Notes: a model not told the origin generated them from the sequence alone. A DNA stretch of 64,000 nucleotides from Cladophialophora immunda (GCF_000835495.1 NW_015622541.1:5208001-5272000); one strand, 5' to 3'. Shown: positions 42,298 to 55,072, counted from the first letter of the stretch. A program made the numbers and translations.

Positions 42298-43143
42298 TCA
42301 TCCCGGCTTAGTGGCCACGATGACCCAGTATCTTGTCTCCTCCTCAATTATGCCCTTTGGCCCAGCCACCTCTGCGAACTTCCGGACAAACAGTTCTTTG
42401 GCTCTCTCACGAATCTCGGCGCGGCCAAAGTCCTTGAACATGGCCTTGCTGACAGCCTTGTCGAACAGCTGCGCGGCTGCGTCAAGATGATATTGCGCCC
42501 TCGCGTAGGCCTCGGTCTCAAAGACCCTCTCGACGCGGAACCCCGCGTCAGCCATCAAGGCCGCCAGAGCTTGCTGTGACTGCCACAGGTGCGAGTGCCA
42601 GGGGACGGTCTCGCCGACCTGCGGGGCGACGGCCGAGAAGATGTTCATGACCACGTTTGCGTCCTTGGTCTGCACGTCGGTGATCAGACGGCCGCGGCCG
42701 GGTCTGAGCACGGCCTTCCAGTTCTTGACCGCCTGGAGGGGATCCGGGAGGAGGATCAGCGCCGACGCGCAGGTAATCACGTCGAACAACAACCCACCGT
42801 CCTCCGAGGCTTGCGGCACAAATTCAAGGCCCGTGAGGTCGGAGACGTCGTGGTTGAAGAAGGCAATGTCGAGCCCGGCGGCCTGGGCTTTGCGGCGCGC
42901 CACGTTCAGCATCCCCTCGCTGATGTCGACGCCGACGACGCACCCTGAGCTCCCGGTCACCTGCTTGGCCCCAATGGCCACGAGACCCGTCCCGCAGGCC
43001 AGGTCGAGCACGTTTTCCCCGTTCTTCAAGTCGGCCCAGGCGATGTAGTCCCGCGCCTGTCTCACGTGGACGTCGTTCTCGTCGTACTGTTCGCTCCGCT
43101 CGTCGTACATGGATTTCACCACGTCGAGCTGTGACTGAGTCAT
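42298..43143 (-). CDS. Class I SAM-dependent methyltransferase
   Basis: 281 aa from MTQSQLDVVKSMYDERSEQY. Motif I is NVLDLACGTGLVAIGA, the acidic loop VVGVDISEGMLNVAR, motif II region LLFDVITCASALILLPDP and motif III LRPGRGRLITDV. The frame is open for 57 further codons upstream, but that stretch has no family resemblance. Small-molecule methyltransferase of the ubiquinone/tocopherol-type superfamily; substrate unknown. It diverges from an SDR gene about 1 kb away, so the pair may act together. The CDS is markedly GC-rich compared with the flanking spacers. Confidence 0.85.
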   Translation of the reverse strand: MTQSQLDVVKSMYDERSEQYDENDVHVRQARDYIAWADLKNGENVLDLACGTGLVAIGAKQVTGSSGCVVGVDISEGMLNVARRKAQAAGLDIAFFNHDVSDLTGLEFVPQASEDGGLLFDVITCASALILLPDPLQAVKNWKAVLRPGRGRLITDVQTKDANVVMNIFSAVAPQVGETVPWHSHLWQSQQALAALMADAGFRVERVFETEAYARAQYHLDAAAQLFDKAVSKAMFKDFGRAEIRERAKELFVRKFAEVAGPKGIIEEETRYWVIVATKPG

Positions 43144-44133
43144 GGTTGGCCCAGCAATGCCACTCCAAGGAGGCGGTCCGAATTGGTCTGGTCGTGTGGT
43201 AAGAGGATAGATGTCCAGGTGTAGAATATGCACGAGAGCGTGTACCGCGAGGAGATTGAGGCAATGAATAAATGACGTATGCGTCCTGCAGACCGGCCCT
43301 GGACCGGCCCGCAAGATGACAACTCCTTGTTACTACAATTGTATATCCTCACTTCGAGATCTGCTTCGCGATATGGTTAGCAAGGCGTTTACACAGCAAG
43401 TCAAGACACGGCCTCAAGAAACCCACCCTGCTATGACAGTTAGCCAGGTCATTACAGCCAGGACTAGACCAAATCCCATCGTCCTCTTTTGCCAGTATTT
43501 ATCTACCGCCTTTGCCATGACGTGTCGAAACGCGAGGATAAACATCAACTTCTATCGATGTCACTATGATACAGAATATTGCCACCAATGGTCCCAGGAC
43601 ATAATACAGAATCCACCGTGTCCCGCTCTGGAATGTGGAAAGCCCTTTGTCTATTGTGCTCCAACCCCTGAAAGGTTCAGTACCGTAGCTGTGCCAGAGT
43701 CCCTGGGCGTGGTCCCAAAGTTATAAGGGAGGTCGCAGTATAAGAGTATATGTTATCGCAGAACTAAACAAGAGTCCAGACAACAATGGCGCCAGGGCCC
43801 CAAGAAGACAAAGGTTACGGGATCGCACAAAGGCCATTAGGCTCACCAGGCTAGGGCCTCGCCTAAGCCAGAGCCCTAAGCCAAAACACAAACCACCTAG
43901 GTTTTGCCAGCAGATGGCCAAGGCCGTGCTAGGTAAAGCAACTTCCGAGGGACGAGCTTCGAGCCGGAACTCTGATCCCCGTCGGTGTCTTCGAGGCTGC
44001 GGGGTGCCAAAAGTACCAACAAAGTTACCTAGGTAATTGTTGCAAGGCGTAGTTGGCCGTTTCTCTAACACACGAAACCTCTTCGTGACCAGCGACCACA
44101 AGACATCATTCACGCATTCATGCACACAGCAAA
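43144..44133. promoter_or_regulatory. Divergent spacer, methyltransferase / SDR
   Basis: 990 bp between the two starts. Open frames of 134-136 codons on each strand have no domain. No further element recognised. Confidence 0.35.
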
Positions 44134-44967
44134 ATGTTCCGTTTCGATAACAAGGTCATCTTCATCACCGGTATCGGCTCAACCGGCAGTGGCATTGGCA
44201 ATGGCAGAGCCAGCGCCATTTTGTTCGCGCGACAAGGGGGCACGATCTACGGCGTGGATTTGAATCTCTCCGCTGCGGAGGAGACGCGCTCCTACATCCT
44301 GTCCGAAAATCCTCAGATCGCAGACCGCATCACCATCTCGCAATGCGACGTCACCTCGGCAGCGGCTGTGGACAGGGAGGTGGGGAAGTGCGTGGAGAAG
44401 TATGGGCGGATTGATGTGCTGGTCAACAACGTTGGCCTCTCCGCACCGGGGTCGGCGGAGAGCATGCCGGAGGACGTCTGGGGCAAGCAGATGGACGTCA
44501 ACATTAAGAGCGTGTTCTTGTGCTGCAAGGCGGTGATCAGGACTATGTTGACACAACAGCCCCCAGGCGGCGCGATTGTGAATCTCTCGTCCATCGCGGG
44601 GATGAGACATTTGGGCACCGAGCACATTGCCTATGCCTCGTCAAAGGCAGCCATCATCCAGTTCAGCAAGTCCACGGCTATCGCGTACGCACCCAACAAT
44701 ATCCGAGTTAATACAGTGGTGCCGGGGTTGATGAACACGCCGCTCGTGCAGAGCAGATTGTTGAAGCACCTTCCTGAGGGCGTGACTGGGGAGCAATTGG
44801 CACGAAGCCGGGCGGCGAAGGTGCCACTGGGGAGAATGGGGGACGCGTGGGATGTGGCGCATGCGGTCATCTACCTGGCAAGTTCGGAAGCGAAGTACGT
44901 GACGGGAAGCGAGGTGGTGGTGGACGGAGGGATCTCGTGTTGGACCGGCCCACCGGCGAGGCTGTAG
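44134..44967 (+). CDS. Short-chain dehydrogenase/reductase (classical SDR)
   Basis: 277 aa, single exon. Cofactor motif TGIGSTGSGIG near residue 11, then NNVG (the NNAG variant), IVNLSSIAGMRH with the catalytic Ser, YASSK with catalytic Tyr and Lys, and VNTVVPGLMNTP; the C-terminus YVTGSEVVVDGG is the usual last strand. The Asp after strand 2 (GVDLN) suggests NAD(H) rather than NADP(H). Close in form to the FabG/2,5-diketogluconate-reductase-type group; substrate not inferable. No frameshift or truncation. Confidence 0.9.
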   Translation: MFRFDNKVIFITGIGSTGSGIGNGRASAILFARQGGTIYGVDLNLSAAEETRSYILSENPQIADRITISQCDVTSAAAVDREVGKCVEKYGRIDVLVNNVGLSAPGSAESMPEDVWGKQMDVNIKSVFLCCKAVIRTMLTQQPPGGAIVNLSSIAGMRHLGTEHIAYASSKAAIIQFSKSTAIAYAPNNIRVNTVVPGLMNTPLVQSRLLKHLPEGVTGEQLARSRAAKVPLGRMGDAWDVAHAVIYLASSEAKYVTGSEVVVDGGISCWTGPPARL

Positions 44968-45499
44968 ACCTAAAGGAGATGGGATTGCAGGAAGAGGCAG
45001 TAAAGACAAGCTCGCCAAGGGTCTTGGACGAAATCCGGTGTTTCCAATAGCATATTGCGGATTCACAAGGCCAGAAAGTAAGACGGAGTACGAGCATGAG
45101 CCTTGGTAGATCCTCTAGCGTAGAGAGCTTCCCATCTTTCGCCAAATGCTTCCAAGGTGCCGCCCATCTCCACACCCCGTCTTTCTGTCAGGCTCTGAAG
45201 CTCCTGATACGGCAAAAGCGAGAGGAAGTTCCGCAATTTCCTCACCAGCGGTCGACGGGGGTGCACTCCGGTTCTTAATCCCTCGGAAGTGGGTGGATCG
45301 CTTCCTTTTCGAGCTTGAGCTATGTAAAGGCTTCAAGCTCCCTCATACCAAGGCAGGGGCCGCATTGCTTTCTCCGCTTTCCCACTTCCGCGTCTTCGGC
45401 GTTCTTCCGATATCCACGAAATACAACTGCATCAATACACCAACGCCCAAACCAAGAATCGCAAACAAGCAGAGCACCAATGGGCAACTGGACAACAGC
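44968..45499. other. Intergenic
   Basis: 532 bp. The frame of the next gene is open upstream to 45146 with several in-frame ATGs, but the zinc cluster close to the chosen start argues for 45500. Promoter of the transcription factor. Confidence 0.4.
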
Positions 45500-48400
45500 A
45501 TGAGGGCCCCAGAAATGTCCCCAACACCTGCAACGGCGCCTCGAAGAGCTGTCCGGAAGGCGTGTCAGGCGTGTCGGATGCGTAAGGTCCGTTCAAACTT
45601 CTGTTTTCGCAAGTTTGATTTCCGTATGAATGGTTTGATTTTAACAGCCACATCATCGATTTCCTGAGTGATCTTACATCTTGATCTCAGGTGGTTGATC
45701 CATGGCCGTTCAAGTTGATACTCCAACATCCCCTCCAGAATAAATGTGACTCTGCATTGGCGTGAATCCTGGATCGATTCAGCTGATATGTTCTCAAGGC
45801 AAAATGCAATGGCAAGCGACCTCAATGCGGCTTCTGTGCACAGTACAACCAGCCCTGTCACTACTTGGAAGACAGGCGGCAGTTCAGCCGGCCGACAAAG
45901 GCCGAGATTAAAGGGAAAGATGAGGAAATCAACTCACTGAGGCTGCTGGTTAAGAGACTGAAGGAGACCGAAAGTCTTGAGGAGGTTAGGAGTCTTCTAG
46001 GCCACCACCAGCGGGTGCTACAGAGTGACCGCAGGAGTGATGTTAGCATTATAAACACCAACGGGATTGGCGAAGGCTTGGGTGGTGAATCCATCTCAAG
46101 CAATGAGTGCCGGGCGACGATGGGAAATCATCATGCAGAAAACGCGAGGACGATGACCGAGAGTGAGCCATCACCTCTCCGATCAACAGAAAGGGGCATG
46201 TCATTCCATCTACAGCCTACATTATCGCAATCAGACAGAGTGATAACCGCTCTATCGGCTACCAATGCTCCTCTTCCTAGCTCACGTCACCAGGACGACG
46301 GCCACCCATCCACACTCCGCTACAGATCTGTTGAAGTTGAGTGGAATCACCACACCACGCCGACCATTTCGGAAGCCCAAAATCAAGACCACCACCAAGA
46401 AGAAGATCAAGAGGGGGAAGACAGCCCTATATTCCATGGACCCTCCTCAGCTATGCACGAACTCTCCAACCGCGGCGATGGCACACTTCCTGAGCATTCA
46501 AGCTTCATCGGTTTCGGTCCGTATCATCGGCACTCCGTCCTTTCCCAAGACAGCATCTCCAGCTCTCACCTAGCCAGTGCCACCAACGACACTGGCCTTC
46601 CATTTCGAGACTTTGATGACGAGGCCTTGGCCCCTGAACTCCAGTCCGTCGTTTCCCAGCTCGTCGCTCATGCTGCCCTTCAACGACATCGCGAGGTAGC
46701 GCATCTATACGAACGGCGCTTCGACTTCGACGGCCTCGACCCCGAGATGGCAATGCACTTCTTCGACCTGCACTGGAACCGCCCTCACCTCTCCTACCTT
46801 ATCACTTACCGGCCGGCGGTTATGGACAGCCTCGCCAACAACGGGCCGTACATCAATAAGCTGCTGCTCAACGCCATATATTTTGCCTCAGCTACCTACA
46901 GCGAACGCAGCGTCGCACTGCGGAGGGATAAAGACGATCCACAGACTGTTGCCGCCCAATTCCTCGACAGATTTAGAGAGTGTCTGCAAGAGGAAGGAAT
47001 CGAGACACCCAGTGTACCCTCCATATGTGGCCTGATCCTCATGGGCACCGCTCTGGTATCGATTGGCAAGACTTCACCTGGATGGGTATACTGCGGCATT
47101 GCGTATCGGATGGTCATCGACCTCGGTTGCCACTTGGTGAAGTCGTCGCGCAGCAGCAACAGCACCAATGGTCAGTTAACAGCGCTCGATATCGAAATCC
47201 GCAAACGTGTCTTCTGGACCGCCTACGTCAATGATAAAGTGCAGAGCCTCTATTTGGGACGGCCGTGCTGTCTGCAAGTCTCCGAGAGCGAGGTCAGCAA
47301 GAGACTGCTCGACACATACGAAGAAACAGAGCCATGGAAACCGTATATCGATCCACTCTATCCCTCGAGTGCAACCTCAAAGCTCCTCGCAGAGTACGTT
47401 CCGCGGCCCACATTTGCGGTCAGCACGTTCAGGGCACTAATAGATCTGGCTGAAATAGCGGAAATGCTCATCAGTTCGATATATGCAGTCTCTTCTCTGA
47501 AGATGTCTGAAGGTGACAGGGTGAGGGCATTTAAACACATTGGCGAAGCGTTAGAGAGATGGGAAAGGAAGCTGCCAGCACACCTCAAGGTGGAAGACGA
47601 TCACCCTGCGCCGCCACATCTGCTCACTTTGCATACTACCTATTTCGCCCTGAGGATTCTGCTCTTGAGGCCGTTCTTTCCTGGTGGGCACCTGTACCCT
47701 ACTACAATCACCACGGTCCCATCCTCCGACGGTACGTCCATCTTTTTCAGGCACAATTCAACAAGAACGTCGCACCAGCCTCTTCAGTCCCCATCAGACT
47801 TTCTCACAGCTGCTCGCCTCGATTGCTACTCAGCAGCCCTATCCATTCGCGCCCTTGTCACCTCCTACCGTCGCTCCTTTACTCTAGGTCGGGCTCCCAT
47901 CCGCCTGTCATATTGCATACTTAACGCGGTTATGGTTTTTATGCAGGACGCCCGAAGGAGTAAGGATCCGAGCAGAAATATGGAGGAGATTAGGGATTGC
48001 TATGAGGCGCTCAAGGAAACCACTCCAGCCAATTTGGGTCTCAGGAAACCCTTGAGGATTATGAAGGGTTTGGTACAATACTTGGGGCTCGAACAAGATA
48101 CGGCTCGGGATCAAGTCCGAGAATCGAGGGGTGGATTAGAGCATAGGCGCTCAGGCAGAGATACAGGGAATAGGCAGTCAAGCACGAGTGGAAATATTAA
48201 CCCGTGCATGACAGGCATGCTCTCTGCCTCCCCTCTGGCACATGGCAACAACCCCAGCTGCCATCATTCGGTCCCCCTGAACGCTCACCCGCTAGTCAGT
48301 CCAAGTCTCAACGGAACAGATGGAGCAAATAGACATCCGCTGAGCAATTCTCTGCCGGTTCCCCCGTCTATTGACTTCCTCAAAGGAGTACACGGGAACG

Positions 48401-48582
48401 ACGGCGTGGGAGTTCATGGACTAGAGGACAATAACGACTGGAACATGGACTGGAGTTGGAATACGGGCGTTGATGGGTTTGGGCTGTACGACGACGACGA
48501 TTTATTTGGGATTTTTCAGCCAGGTGCGAGTCAGGGGACGGACGGCGCTGTGGGATGGGGTTCGTCTGGGACCCGTGCGTAG
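45500..48582 (+). CDS. Zn2Cys6 transcription factor with Fungal_trans domain (NirA/XlnR-like layout)
   Basis: Exons 45500-45586 and 45799-48582 give 956 aa. The zinc cluster is split by the intron: ACQACRMRK / AKCNGKRPQCGFCAQYNQPC, with perfect C-x2-C-x6-C-x6-C-x2-C-x6-C spacing. A coiled dimerisation stretch follows (KDEEINSLRLLVKRLKETESL), then a linker, then the middle-homology Fungal_trans domain (HFFDLHWNRPHLSYLITYRPAV; INKLLLNAIYFASATYSER; GWVYCGIAYRMVIDLGCHLV; RKRVFWTAYVNDKVQSLYLGRP). The C-terminus is acidic and Trp/Gly/Asp-rich (NNDWNMDWSWNTG), a likely activation region. The intron is 212 nt with GTCCGT donor and CAAG acceptor, both unusual. Nuclear; it may regulate the transport and oxidation genes downstream. 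Confidence 0.85.
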
Positions 48583-49408
48583 AAGCTGGAACTCTTCGGA
48601 TTGCGGCTTGAGCAAAGTGATACATAGCTATATACCCTTGAGTGCGCAAGTTTTGCGGATTGTATTTCATTGGCCTCAGGGCACATCTCCTAGATGAACC
48701 TGAAGCCAACGGGGCTAGGTGAAGGATATCTATTCGGAAGCGGATCTATTCGATCCAGGAGTGGTTAGGCCACGGAGCTGGATCATCTGTTGATCCGTCA
48801 ACCATCTGACCTCCAATATCCGTCTCGCCTCTTCGCTATAGCTATCCTCAAATAATCAACAGCCACTCCAGAGCTCTTGATTGTCACCCTTTCGACATTC
48901 GGGATATGCTTTTGAGCCCATTCATCTTCGTCCACCTGCTCCGGCTGCCTACCGCCGGTTAACAACCCGGCTAAATCCGGCTCCATCGGCTGAGAGCCCG
49001 GGACCATGGATCTTTCTCCATCGTTCAATTCCGTGCTCTCACCGTTTCTCCTTTGTCGATCATATATCGGACTTGTGACCTCCGCCTAAGCGAGCCACTG
49101 AGCAATGCAAGAACCTCTATACCTTCACCTTCTCCAGCTTCTCCACACGTAAACCCGGAGAAACAAGATGTGGGGGAAAAGGAAGAGGCTATGGCCAAGT
49201 TGCAGAAGATATAACAACCGCAGTGACTGTCTCGATCTCATGACTGATATCTCAAGCTCACATCTCAGACTGCGCAGTTCTCCACACTTCTACAGACTCG
49301 TGTCCCTTTCGCAGTATTCAAGCCTCTCCTAAACAGCCCAACGCAGTCCCTTTGTTCGAGCCCTTCGACTCATACCACTGCGTCTCTGGCACGAGTTGTA
49401 CCGAGAGC
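48583..49408. other. Intergenic
   Basis: 826 bp between tandem plus-strand genes, containing the promoter of the transporter. No repeat or RNA gene seen. Confidence 0.4.
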
Positions 49409-51231
49409 ATGGCGGTCAGGGCACCTTACCTTGGCCTGCGAGGCAAGCGCCTGACAACAGCGCTGATTGCAATGGTTGTCTGTCCCGCCTACATTTTAAT
49501 CGGCTATAACAACGCCGCCGCTGGTGGTTTGTTGACACTTCCATCCTTCGTTGAGACCTTCCCGAGGATTGATACTGTCAATACGACGGGCAAACAGCAG
49601 GCGGACAATGCAAGGATTCAGGGTAAGCTCCTACTATCTCTGTTCTCTGTCGACTTTGCGTCGCCGTTGTGTTCCGACAGCACTGCCAGCTCCGCGAGCT
49701 CTTTTATTACCGGGTACCATGACGGATACTAAAGTGCTATAATGCTACTAGGTACCGTTGTGGCACTGTACACCGTTGGTTGCATGTTCGGCTCTCTTCT
49801 GTGTCTGAAGCTCGGCGATAAGCTCGGTCGTCTGCGCACCATCATGATAGGCTCCGTCATCGAGATCGTCGGCGCGATCATTATGTGCACCTCTTTCTCT
49901 CTGGGACAGCTCATTGTCAGCCGTGTCATTCTCGGCTTCGGTTTCGGTGCCATCAGTGCCACAGTTCCCGTCTGGCAGTCTGAGTGCTCTCCCGCCGAAC
50001 ACCGTGGAGCGCTGGTTGTGCTTGAGGGGATGTTTGCAAGCTGTGGCCTGGCGCTCAGCCAGTGGGTCGAGTTGGGCTTCTTTTTTGCACCGGGCAGCGT
50101 GAGCTGGCGGTTCCCCTGGGCGTTTCCGATTGTGCTCGCCATCTGGATTCTGACAGCTTGCATGTTCCTGCCTGATTCGCCAAGGTGGTTGGTCAAGAAG
50201 GGACGCATTGCCGAAGCGACCACCATCCTTGCCATTCTTGAAGACCTTCCTGAGGATTCGCCTGAGATCCAGACCTCCATTCACGAGATGCAGAAGTCAC
50301 TCGCGGAGATGGGCAAAGGCAGCCTCCTAGGCCTTTTCCGCAACAAGGGTGACCGACTGCTAAATCGCACCTTTTTGGCATGTTTCAGCACCTTTTCGCA
50401 GCAGATGAACGGCGCGGGCGTCATTGGGTTTTATACGACCACCATCTTTGAGCAATATGTTGGTCTTTCAGCACTCACCTCCCGTATTCTATCGGGATCA
50501 GTGTACACCTGGCAGATCGCCTGCTCATTCTTGACCATCTACACTGTCGATCGCTTCGGCCGCCGCCCGTTGATGCTTCTCGGTGCCGCAGGCATGGGCG
50601 CAGTCTTCATCGTCCTTGTCGGTACTGTCGGACACGCCGCAGATTCTCGCGCATGCTCGATCGTGTCAGCTCTATGTGTCTTTTTGTACGGCTTCTTCTT
50701 TACCGTAGGCGCGCTGGGTGTCAATTATCTCTACGGAACAGAAGTCGCTCCCTTGGCATACCGCGTGCCGATTTACAGCCTGACCTCGACGACCCTGTGG
50801 AGCATCAACTTCCTCGTGGTGGAGATTACGCCAATTGGGTTTACGAACCTGGGAAACAAGTTCTTCATTATCTTTGCCGTTACCAACCTGTGTCTAATTC
50901 TCCCCGGTAGGTCTACCCTTCCTTTCCAAACTCCAGTCCACGGAGGCCAAGGTGTCTTATGACTGACCCATTCATGTGTGTAGTGGTATACTTCTTCTTC
51001 CCTGAGACGCGCAAGCATTCACTCGAAGCCATCGACGCCGTTTTCAAGGGCGCCACCAGCCCTTTCGACGTCGTCCGCCGTGCTAAGAAGCTCCCCTCCG
51101 ATGTCGTGCGACGGGATGATGCAATCCATATGGTTGAAGCTGGAAAGTCGGATGAGGTGAACACGTCGCAGGAGGGGGAGGAGTCCCAAAATGAGAAGGC
51201 CGTTTATCAAATGGTGGAGAAAGTTGCATAA
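49409..51231 (+). CDS. MFS sugar-porter family transporter
   Basis: Exons 49409-49622, 49752-50906 and 50984-51231 give 538 aa with about 12 hydrophobic segments. Sugar-porter signatures are LGDKLGRLRT after helix 2, the loop motif PDSPRWLVKKGR, QQMNGAGVIGFY, DRFGRRPLM and FPETRKHSLEAID. Introns are GTAAGC..CTAG and GTAGGT..TGTAG and split Gly and Val codons. Plasma-membrane symporter of a sugar or related polyol/acid; specificity cannot be read from the sequence. The start follows the conserved MAVRAPYLGLRGKRLT; a longer frame begins at 49352. Close to a Baeyer-Villiger monooxygenase on the same strand. Confidence 0.92.
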
Positions 51232-52425
51232 GCCCCTGTCAATGCAATGAGTGAGGGAGTCTCAAGTAGGGCAAGGGAAATGAGCAGGCCATGTGAGAAC
51301 ACTTCATGCCAGCTAGAATCCTTGTAAGAGGTGACTGTTGAGACCCTGATATCCCGAGCTTGGTGAATGGGCACTGGTGGTTCCAGTACATTCATTAGGT
51401 CTCGCCGTGGATGTCTTGAACTTGGGCGCGGGACTCTTTCCAATGCCAAATGGTCTGATCTCTTCTTGCCTTGACCGAAGCCGGCGACCAAACTGGAGCT
51501 ACAAGAGTAGGACTGGGTCTATGGGCTCAGAACCCAGTCGATCCGTTCAGAACATAACTTTTCGATTACAGATGACTATATGTCTCTAATTCTTCCGGCG
51601 CTGCAATCGTATTGTACTGCATGTTGGTCTCCTTACAAAATCATTCATCGTGAGCATATGCACAGCTGATCTTCTACAAATTTGGAATTCTTGATAGGAT
51701 ATAGGCGGCGGTACAGACTTCTTGAGCCGACCTGAGCACTCCGCAGTGATGCATATCTATCCCCAAAAGCCAGGCGACAGAAAGCACCTACAAGGATGTC
51801 CGAGACCAAGCCCGAGGGATGCTTGACTGGTCTATCCATGTGAAACATTGTCCACACAAGAACGACCGCAGGTTGAGCAGCGGCGAGTGGCCGTGGGCGA
51901 CGTACTAACGAAGCACAAGGCTAGCGTGTTGGAGAAGTGGCCGGCAATGCGACTTGTCCTCAGGCAAATCGCAACTCAGACCTCCGCGCCTTAAAGGAGG
52001 CATCGTATAGCACCAATAAGACATGGCGCGTCTCGGTTCGGAGGTGTACAACTCCGCCCTCGCAACAATTCCCCCTCCCTCGGCGCTCCCATCCTGTATA
52101 CAGTTTTCTTGGGAATATTTGGACCGAGAGTGCTACCGGATGTTTAAGATGCGGATAAAACGGAAGAAATGTCGAGACCGAGGGGGCTCCGGGCATTGTC
52201 CCTCTTCCGACTGACGACGGAGTGGAGTAAAGTCATGGTATACCTCCTGGAGACAGGACGACTGAATGTGGAAAGAGTCTGCGCGCATTTGACCTGTTAT
52301 ATTTGCATCTATCGGCAAGAGGGGATATTGGGGGTACTTCAAATTCAGAACATCTCTCCCTGAGTGTCCTCGTGCGCACCCACCGCTTGGTATTGTCAGG
52401 TTTGCAAAAGTCGAAAAGCACAACT
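51232..52425. other. Intergenic, about 1.2 kb
   Basis: No supported gene. The longest frames are 60-100 codons and overlap each other. Promoter of the monooxygenase gene. Confidence 0.45.
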
Positions 52426-54670
52426 ATGGCTCCCCTGCTAGATATTGAATCCGACACGCCTTTCTCGAGCGGGTTTCTAGACATGAAGCAAACGGCGGTG
52501 GCTGTTAACGAAGTGCAAATACCCAACGGGTTTCCCGACAAGATCGATGGCTGCCAAAACGGAAATGCTGAACAATTACCACCGCTCTCTTCCGAGATGG
52601 AAGTACCCTATGTCGTGAGGGAGGTTCCCATGGGCACGAGGAAGCCACTCCGAGTTGTGTGCCTCGGGGCAGGCTACTCGGGAGTCATGATGAGCATCGT
52701 ATATGCGCAGCGAATGACGGATATGAACGTGGAGTTCTGCATATACGAAAAGAATGCCGACATGGGCGGGACGTGGTTGGAGAATAGGTATGTCCTTTTC
52801 TCACCTTGCATATCGCATTGCAGCACCTTTCTCGTCTTCTGAATTGGCGTGTATGCACAATACAGATCCCTAACGTGGTCCATCTAGGTATCCGGGCTGC
52901 CAGTGCGACATTCCCGCACATAACTACTCCTATTCTTTCGAGCCCAACCCCAACTGGCCAGGCTACTACGCAACCTCGCGGCAGATTCACGACTATATGA
53001 AGCAGGTGATTGAGAAGTACGATGTCGGCAAATACATCCACACCTCGCACGAGATCCTCGAGGCCGTCTGGAACTCGGATCGAGGACGCTGGGATCTCAA
53101 GGTGAGAAGGCCTGACGGAGAGGAATTTGACGACCACTGCGAGATCTTCATCAATGCCGGGGGTTTGCTCAAGTAAGTCGCCTGAGCTCTGAACACTCCC
53201 CATAACGGACAAGATGTACTCGTCACAATGCTCCAAGTTATAGCTGACAAGGCAACACAGCAACTGGAAGTGGCCCAACATCCCCGGTATTGCCGATTTC
53301 GAAGGGAAGCTGATGCATTCAGCCGGTTGGGACGAGTCGTACGATCTCACGGGCAAGCGGGTTGCTGTCATTGGGATCGGCTCATCGGGGATACAAATCG
53401 TCCCCAAAATCGTAAAAGGTAATCCCTTTCTATCGCCCTAATATGCGACCAGAACATGGGTTGCTGATGACACACACGTATAGTTGTCGACAAGTTAACC
53501 AGCTTCATCCGCTCCAAGACCTGGATCTCCCCGGGTCCCGGCATCAACGAGCCCGTCGACGACGACCCCAAGATGGACGAGCAGTACCATTACACGGCCG
53601 ACGAGATCGCGCGCTTCAACAGCGACCCGGAGTACCTCCAGCAGCACCGACGCAACCTGGCCGACCGGCGCGCCAAGCTCTTCGACCGCGCGATCAAGAC
53701 CAGCGACCTGCAAGCCAAGGCGCAGGTGGTCTTCGCGGCCGCTATGAAGGAGCGGCTGGGCGAGACAGAGAAGGGGCGCAGGATCGCGGAGATGCTGATC
53801 CCAGACTTCCCGATCGGCTGCCGGCGGCAGACGCCGGGGATCGGGTTTCTGGAGAGCCTCGTGAGGCCCAACGTCGAGGTGATCCAGGACGGGATCGTGC
53901 AGGTCACCAAGGAGGGCATCCTGTGCACGGACGGGGAGGAGCGGAAGTTCGACGCCATCATCTGCGCCACGGGGTTCGACACCACCTTCAAGCCTCGCAT
54001 CCCGATCATCGGCCACGACGGGCTGGATTTGCGGCGGAAATGGGACGAGGAGGAGCCCGAGGCGTACTTTGGGATCGCGGTGCCTGGGTTCCCGAACTAC
54101 TTTTGTAAGACACCCCTCCCTTTACATCCTTCCCTCATCCTCCTTTTGTCCGACCGACCAGACGAAAAGCAGAAGAAGCCTCTACTAACAACATTCCCCC
54201 GACGAAAAAAAGCATTCCTCGGCCCCAACAGCCCCATCTCCAACGGCACGCTGGTGGGCGGCCTGCAAATGACGGCCGTGTACATCTACAAGGCCATCAC
54301 GAAGCTGCAGACGCAGGCCATCAAGGCGCTGAGCGTCAGGCCGGACGCGGTGCGCGAGTTCAACGTGCACTCGCAGACCTGGCTGCGGCGCAGCGTGTGG
54401 ACCGCGCCCTGCGCCAGCTGGTACAAGCGCGGGACCCGGGACGGGCGCGTGGTCGCCATCTACGCCGGCACCAGCCACCACTTCATGGAGGCCCTCCGGG
54501 ACCCGCGCTGGGAGGACTACGAGTACGAGCACGACCTCGACGCCGGCGGGGCCGGGCGGAACCGCTTCGCGTACCTGGGCGACGGGCACACCGTGGGCGA
54601 GGGCCACGGGGAGAACATGGCCAAGATCCAGACGTTGGATTTCGACGAGTTCTGGGACCTGGTGGCGTAG
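52426..54670 (+). CDS. Type I Baeyer-Villiger-like FAD monooxygenase
   Basis: Exons 52426-52787, 52888-53172, 53261-53418, 53484-54104 and 54213-54670 give 627 aa. FAD Rossmann motif GAGYSG, then the GGTW residues (NADMGGTWLENRYPGCQCD), the fingerprint F-x-G-x3-H-x3-W as FEGKLMHSAGWD, the NADPH Rossmann GIGSSG, and the ATGFD block. Such enzymes insert oxygen beside a ketone to make esters or lactones, using NADPH and O2; fungal relatives act in both secondary metabolism and catabolism. The last intron (54105-54212, 108 nt) is stopless but has a TACTAAC branch point, so it is real; its acceptor is AAAG. Exons 4 and 5 are very GC-rich compared with exons 1-3. Substrate unknown. Confidence 0.9.
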
Positions 54671-55072
54671 CGGAAAGATGGGGGAGAAGGATCCAAGGAC
54701 AGGGTCCGCAAAAGGACTATCTATATCCGCATCTGTGTCTTTTGGGGGGTCTTTCTCTAGTTTCAAATTTCGTGCTTAAATCACGTTGGCATTCCTACAG
54801 TTTACAGGACCATGGATTTAGTATCGAAGGGTGGAGGGTGCAGGGTCAGAAGTCTTACGAGACGACAAGCACGCTACCAGTCTTCAAGCTGAAGAGCCCC
54901 GAACAAGCCCGTCAATCGATTCGCCCGCGCCGTGTCCAGTACGGGGTTCGACTCGGGATGTATGTATGTATGCCTGTAACCGACACATGCGTGATGCAAG
55001 TTAGAACGCCTCACTCTCGCGCGCGGCCTCGCCACTAATCTGTATAAACATGATCGAGCACCGCTCTGCCCG
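54671..55072. other. Intergenic between convergent genes
   Basis: 402 bp between the 3' ends of the monooxygenase and permease genes. A TGTATGTATGTATG microrepeat occurs at about 54959-54972. Nothing else seen. Confidence 0.4.

Noticed and set aside
42298..43314. Longer N-terminus for the methyltransferase
   Set aside because: The 57 extra codons have no family resemblance; the ATG at 43143 precedes the conserved MTQSQLDVVKSMYDERS.
43316..44125. Frames of 134-136 codons on both strands
   Set aside because: Mutually overlapping, low-information sequence with no motif; part of a divergent promoter.
53443..54108. 221-codon plus-strand frame within the monooxygenase
   Set aside because: Alternative frame of a GC-rich exon; Arg/Gly/Pro-rich composition typical of a shadow.
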